Source: an uncultured Alistipes sp.
GTDB taxonomy: Bacteria; Bacteroidota; Bacteroidia; Bacteroidales; Rikenellaceae
NCBI GenBank assembly: GCA_944321765.1
Contig: CALUMQ010000019.1
Location: 56,107 to 120,106, forward strand
DNA length: 64,000 nucleotides
Reading direction: 5' to 3'
The notes below the pieces were generated by a model. That model did not search any database. It saw nothing but the letters and a program-made list of their open reading frames with translations, and was not told the origin of the DNA. How positions within the stretch are numbered: the stretch's first letter is position 1; each line of letters starts with the position of its first letter. Both the position numbers and the translations under genes were made by a program. Below, one piece after another: positions 61,513-64,000 of this stretch.

Positions 61513-63705
61513 TTACCAGACGATGCGCACCGCCACCCCGTCGGGATCATTCTCGAAGCGGAGCAGACACGTGCGGGACGCCTCGTCCCAACACCCGTCG
61601 GCCGCAACGGCCTTTCCGCCGACGAGAATCTCCTTCGGAGCCTCGGGCAGGAGGATGCGCATGACGTTGGTGGTATTCACGGGGCTCTTCGCCACGAAAG
61701 CGAAGGAGCGCTTTCCGTGCTGCTCGTCATACGTGCGGCAGGCGGCTGCCAACACCTGCGCCTTGCGGGGGTGCTTCACGCGGTCGAGGTTGAGGTATAA
61801 CCCCTGCTCACCCGGCCGGATCACACACTCACGACAAAACGGAAGCTCCGGGTCGTACAGGTCAATCCGCCGGCCTTCGAGACGCACCGGTTCGTCGTTC
61901 ACGCTCTCGTCCATGACGGCCACCAGATCGTACGGGCCGCGTTCGAGACGGAAGTTGTTCTTGAAGACAAGCTCCCCGCCGCGTGCCGCCCCTTCGTAGA
62001 GCCGCTTCACGGCCTCGATGAGCGGCGCGTCGCCGCCCTTTGCGAGTACGAACTCCTTCGGATCGGCGCGCAGGATGCAGACCGTGCCCTTCCCGCAACG
62101 GTGCTCCCCGGCAGCCGGCGAAGCGCCGATTCCCAACAGCTCGAAGAGATGGTCCGATGGGGCGGCATAGCCGTTCCCCTGCTGGTTCCACCACTCGCTC
62201 ACGCGCTGGAACGGATCGTCGTCGCGTCCGCAGTAGACGAGTACGCCGCCTTTGCGGACCCATTCGGCCAAATGCGCATGCGCCTCGGCCTCGAGCGGCT
62301 TCATATTGGCATAGGTCATCAGCAGAAGCTTCGTCTCGGCCAGCGCCTCGGGGTAGGCGAGGTTTTCGAGATGGACGGTCTTCACGGGCACTCCGCGCTT
62401 GAGCAGCGGCAGTGCCAGCCCGTAGAAGTTCGCCAGCTGCGGATCCTCATACCCTTCGTGGGTCGGGAATCGCTGGAACATCAGCGAATTGGCCATCAGA
62501 ACGCTGATTCCCGCACTCCCAGAGAGTCGCGTGTCGGTGGCCGGCATGCTGTTCAACGTGTTGATCATCACCTGCATCTGTGTGGAGTAGTGGTGTGGGA
62601 TGCGCTCCTTACGGTCGCTGTCGGGACTTGTGCGATACAACCCCTCGTAGATGCGTTCGGGCCACGGCATCACCTCGTAATCGGCAATGTTCGGATAGAG
62701 CAGCTGCGCGGTGAAGGTTGCCTGGTAGTTGCGCTTGTAGTCGGCCCAGTCGCGGGCGCGGTCTTCGATGGGATCCGTCAGGAAGAACATCTTGCGACCC
62801 GTCGGGGCGGTCATCGACTCCATCGATCCATATTCGAGATAGGCCGTTTCGAAGACCCGCTCGCGCAGCCGCCCGTCGTAATAGTTCGGCTCGCGCGAGG
62901 TCCCGGTCCACACCTGGGCGATGTATCCGTCGACGCACGGGAGCGAGGCGAGACTCGCCTCGGGGCTGACGATCTGCCATTGCGAATAGTTGACCAGCGA
63001 ATGCGTCGGGACGTAGCACTTTACCTCCATTCCCTTCGAACGTCCGTACTCCTTGGCATAGGTGAAGACTTCGCGCAGGGCGTTGTAGTAGAGGTGGTAC
63101 TTGAGCTTGTTGGCCAGATAGGTGTTTTCGGGCGATTCGTGCTGCGGACGCCAGTCGAATCCGTAGAACTTCCTCCATTCGCGCTTGAATGCTTCGCTGT
63201 ATCCGGCGCGGGCCCAGAACTCGGGCTCCTCCATGAATATGGCGTCGATTCCGGCGTCGATGACGCGCTTCACATGTTGCTCCTTGAGGTAGGAGAGGTA
63301 GTTGTCCGACGGGACGATGTAGGGTACCAGATGCCCGTGCCAGATGGTATCTCCGCTGCGTTCGACCTGCCCCTCGTCGAGATGCGGCCGGCCATCCCAT
63401 TCGCCGGTGAAATAGTCCTCGTATTCACCCCAGGCAATTCCGGTCATGAAATGAACGGTGTATCCGCGCTCGCGCCACGAGCGAACGCGTTCCTCGAAGT
63501 TTCGGTTTCCCTCGCTGTCCGAGGGGTTGCCGCCGACACCGTAGACCATGACGGCATCTGCGCGGTTGTCGATCGTGGGCCTCCATTCGCGGGAGGTCTG
63601 AAAGGTTGTTTTGACATCACGGTCGCTACGACCGTTTTGGGCCGTCGCCGGGACGCAGAGCATTGCTCCCGCGAGGCCCAGCAGGGCAAGACAGGGTTTC
63701 TTCAT
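61513..63705 (-). CDS. Large secreted glycoside-hydrolase-like protein (TIM barrel plus GATase-like domain)
   Basis: A 730-residue protein with a signal peptide (MKKPCLALLGLAGAMLCVPATA). Residues 30-400 look like a TIM barrel: AVMVYGVGGNPSDSEGNRNF, FMTGIAWGEYEDYF, IDAGIDAIFMEEPEFWARAG (candidate catalytic Glu pair) and GMEVKCYVPTHS. Residues about 430-580 resemble the glutamine-amidotransferase-like trimerisation domain of GH42-type enzymes (LLLMTYANMKPLEAEAHAHL, WVRKGGVLVYCG). The C-terminal part is beta-rich. I cannot place it in a numbered GH family. The ATG at 63705 starts the signal peptide, though the frame is open to 63897. Confidence 0.75.
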   Translation of the reverse strand: MKKPCLALLGLAGAMLCVPATAQNGRSDRDVKTTFQTSREWRPTIDNRADAVMVYGVGGNPSDSEGNRNFEERVRSWRERGYTVHFMTGIAWGEYEDYFTGEWDGRPHLDEGQVERSGDTIWHGHLVPYIVPSDNYLSYLKEQHVKRVIDAGIDAIFMEEPEFWARAGYSEAFKREWRKFYGFDWRPQHESPENTYLANKLKYHLYYNALREVFTYAKEYGRSKGMEVKCYVPTHSLVNYSQWQIVSPEASLASLPCVDGYIAQVWTGTSREPNYYDGRLRERVFETAYLEYGSMESMTAPTGRKMFFLTDPIEDRARDWADYKRNYQATFTAQLLYPNIADYEVMPWPERIYEGLYRTSPDSDRKERIPHHYSTQMQVMINTLNSMPATDTRLSGSAGISVLMANSLMFQRFPTHEGYEDPQLANFYGLALPLLKRGVPVKTVHLENLAYPEALAETKLLLMTYANMKPLEAEAHAHLAEWVRKGGVLVYCGRDDDPFQRVSEWWNQQGNGYAAPSDHLFELLGIGASPAAGEHRCGKGTVCILRADPKEFVLAKGGDAPLIEAVKRLYEGAARGGELVFKNNFRLERGPYDLVAVMDESVNDEPVRLEGRRIDLYDPELPFCRECVIRPGEQGLYLNLDRVKHPRKAQVLAAACRTYDEQHGKRSFAFVAKSPVNTTNVMRILLPEAPKEILVGGKAVAADGCWDEASRTCLLRFENDPDGVAVRIVW

Positions 63706-63741
63706 ATGTATTGTTCGAGTGTAGGGTTCAGTGTTCGGTAC

Positions 63742-63749
63742 AAAAATAA
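63742..63749 (-). promoter_or_regulatory. Promoter -7 element of the secreted hydrolase-like gene
   Basis: The minus strand has TATTTTTG, exact, 36 bases before the ATG. Confidence 0.5.
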
Positions 63750-63856
63750 TCAATAGGAACGGATTTGGTGCCCGAAAGGATCCGAAAAGTTCATCTTTCG
63801 GGACTCCGAGGCGCCGGCGGAGCGTATATTTTTTCCGGAGAAAATCGGGATAACTC

Positions 63857-63887
63857 TTTCGTATTCCAAGAATAATGCTTAATTTTG
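63857..63887 (+). promoter_or_regulatory. guaB promoter
   Basis: TTTC (63857-63860), 19 bases, TAATTTTG (63880-63887), matching the -7 consensus, 25 bases before the ATG. Confidence 0.7.
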
Positions 63888-63912
63888 CGAGCAACAAAAA
63901 TCCACGTTCATT

Positions 63913-64000
63913 ATGTCTTTTATCAATGAAAGGGTTCAGCCCGAAGGACTTACGTTCGACGATGTGCTGCTCGTACCCGCCTATTCGGAAGTGTTGCCGC
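63913..64000 (+). CDS. guaB: IMP dehydrogenase, N-terminal fragment (runs off the window)
   Basis: Twenty-nine residues are present, starting MSFINERVQPEGLTFDDVLL and continuing VPAYSEVLP. The GLTFDDVLLVPAYSEVLP segment is the very conserved N-terminus of IMP dehydrogenase, which makes XMP for guanine nucleotide synthesis. The rest is outside the window. Confidence 0.85.
   Translation, partial: MSFINERVQPEGLTFDDVLLVPAYSEVLP

Noticed and set aside
1-64000. Prophage, transposon, defence system or CRISPR
   Set aside because: I looked for integrase, transposase, Cas, restriction-modification and toxin-antitoxin proteins and for regularly spaced repeats and found none; nearly all genes are metabolic or envelope genes with normal composition.

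Overview
The window is about 60% GC and looks like a Bacteroidales genome, most likely Alistipes or a close Rikenellaceae relative. The grounds are the protein families (an ECF sigma factor/FecR/SusC set, a DUF4465 lipoprotein, a fused NagB–PIG-L protein), the absence of obvious Shine-Dalgarno sites, and many promoters matching the Bacteroidetes consensus TTTG-N19-21-TAnnTTTG. The genus is inferred from gene content and base composition; no 16S gene is present. I see no tRNA, rRNA, CRISPR array, insertion sequence or prophage. It reads as a mostly housekeeping chromosomal stretch.

Layout. 1-2.4 kb: sigma factor, anti-sigma factor and the start of a SusC-type receptor. 2.5-6.1 kb: glycerophosphodiester use (GlpT transporter, DeoR-family repressor, GlpQ-like phosphodiesterase), with inverted-repeat operators overlapping the promoters. 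6.2-10.6 kb: galactokinase, a GNAT with an odd repetitive insert, a ROK repressor and FabD. 10.6-11.9 kb: a cobalamin riboswitch driving a DUF4465 lipoprotein. 12.2-19.1 kb: hexose and amino-sugar metabolism (ROK kinase, ManA, NahK-like kinase, CBM9-like protein, NagB–PIG-L fusion, NagB). 19.2-29.3 kb: amino-acid synthesis, with ilvD-ilvB-ilvN-ilvC-asnB on the minus strand and thrB-thrC on the plus strand. Each of these two operons is preceded by a short leader peptide rich in its own end-product amino acids. 29.4-33.3 kb: a membrane acyltransferase and a GH84 hexosaminidase. 33.3-37.3 kb: der, with a duplicated 3' tail and palindromic repeats, then a cation/proton antiporter. 37.6-42.9 kb: a sugar MFS transporter, an outer-membrane barrel, PhoH, PepD and a diacylglycerol-kinase-family protein. 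43.0-48.4 kb: a lipoprotein, galM, gltX, a SIMPL protein and ychF. 48.6-54.3 kb: a long disordered protein, rsmI, a DUF389 protein, an LpxL-type acyltransferase and a glycosyltransferase. 54.6-64 kb: a DUF2089/membrane pair, glnS, an outer-membrane protein, an rRNA/tRNA methyltransferase, panB, a TlpA-like lipoprotein, a large secreted hydrolase-like protein and the start of guaB.

How the genes work together. The most informative part is the divergent ilvD/thrB region. Threonine is the precursor of isoleucine, and both arms carry translational attenuators: an Ile/Leu/Val leader with mutually exclusive antiterminator and terminator stems on one side, and a Thr-rich leader ending in a hairpin on the other. 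The amino-sugar cluster contains a deaminase fused to a PIG-L deacetylase-like domain in which the deaminase ring-opening histidine is replaced by glutamine, next to a canonical NagB. The GH84 enzyme, NahK-like kinase, ManA, GalK and GalM together suggest foraging on host-type glycans.
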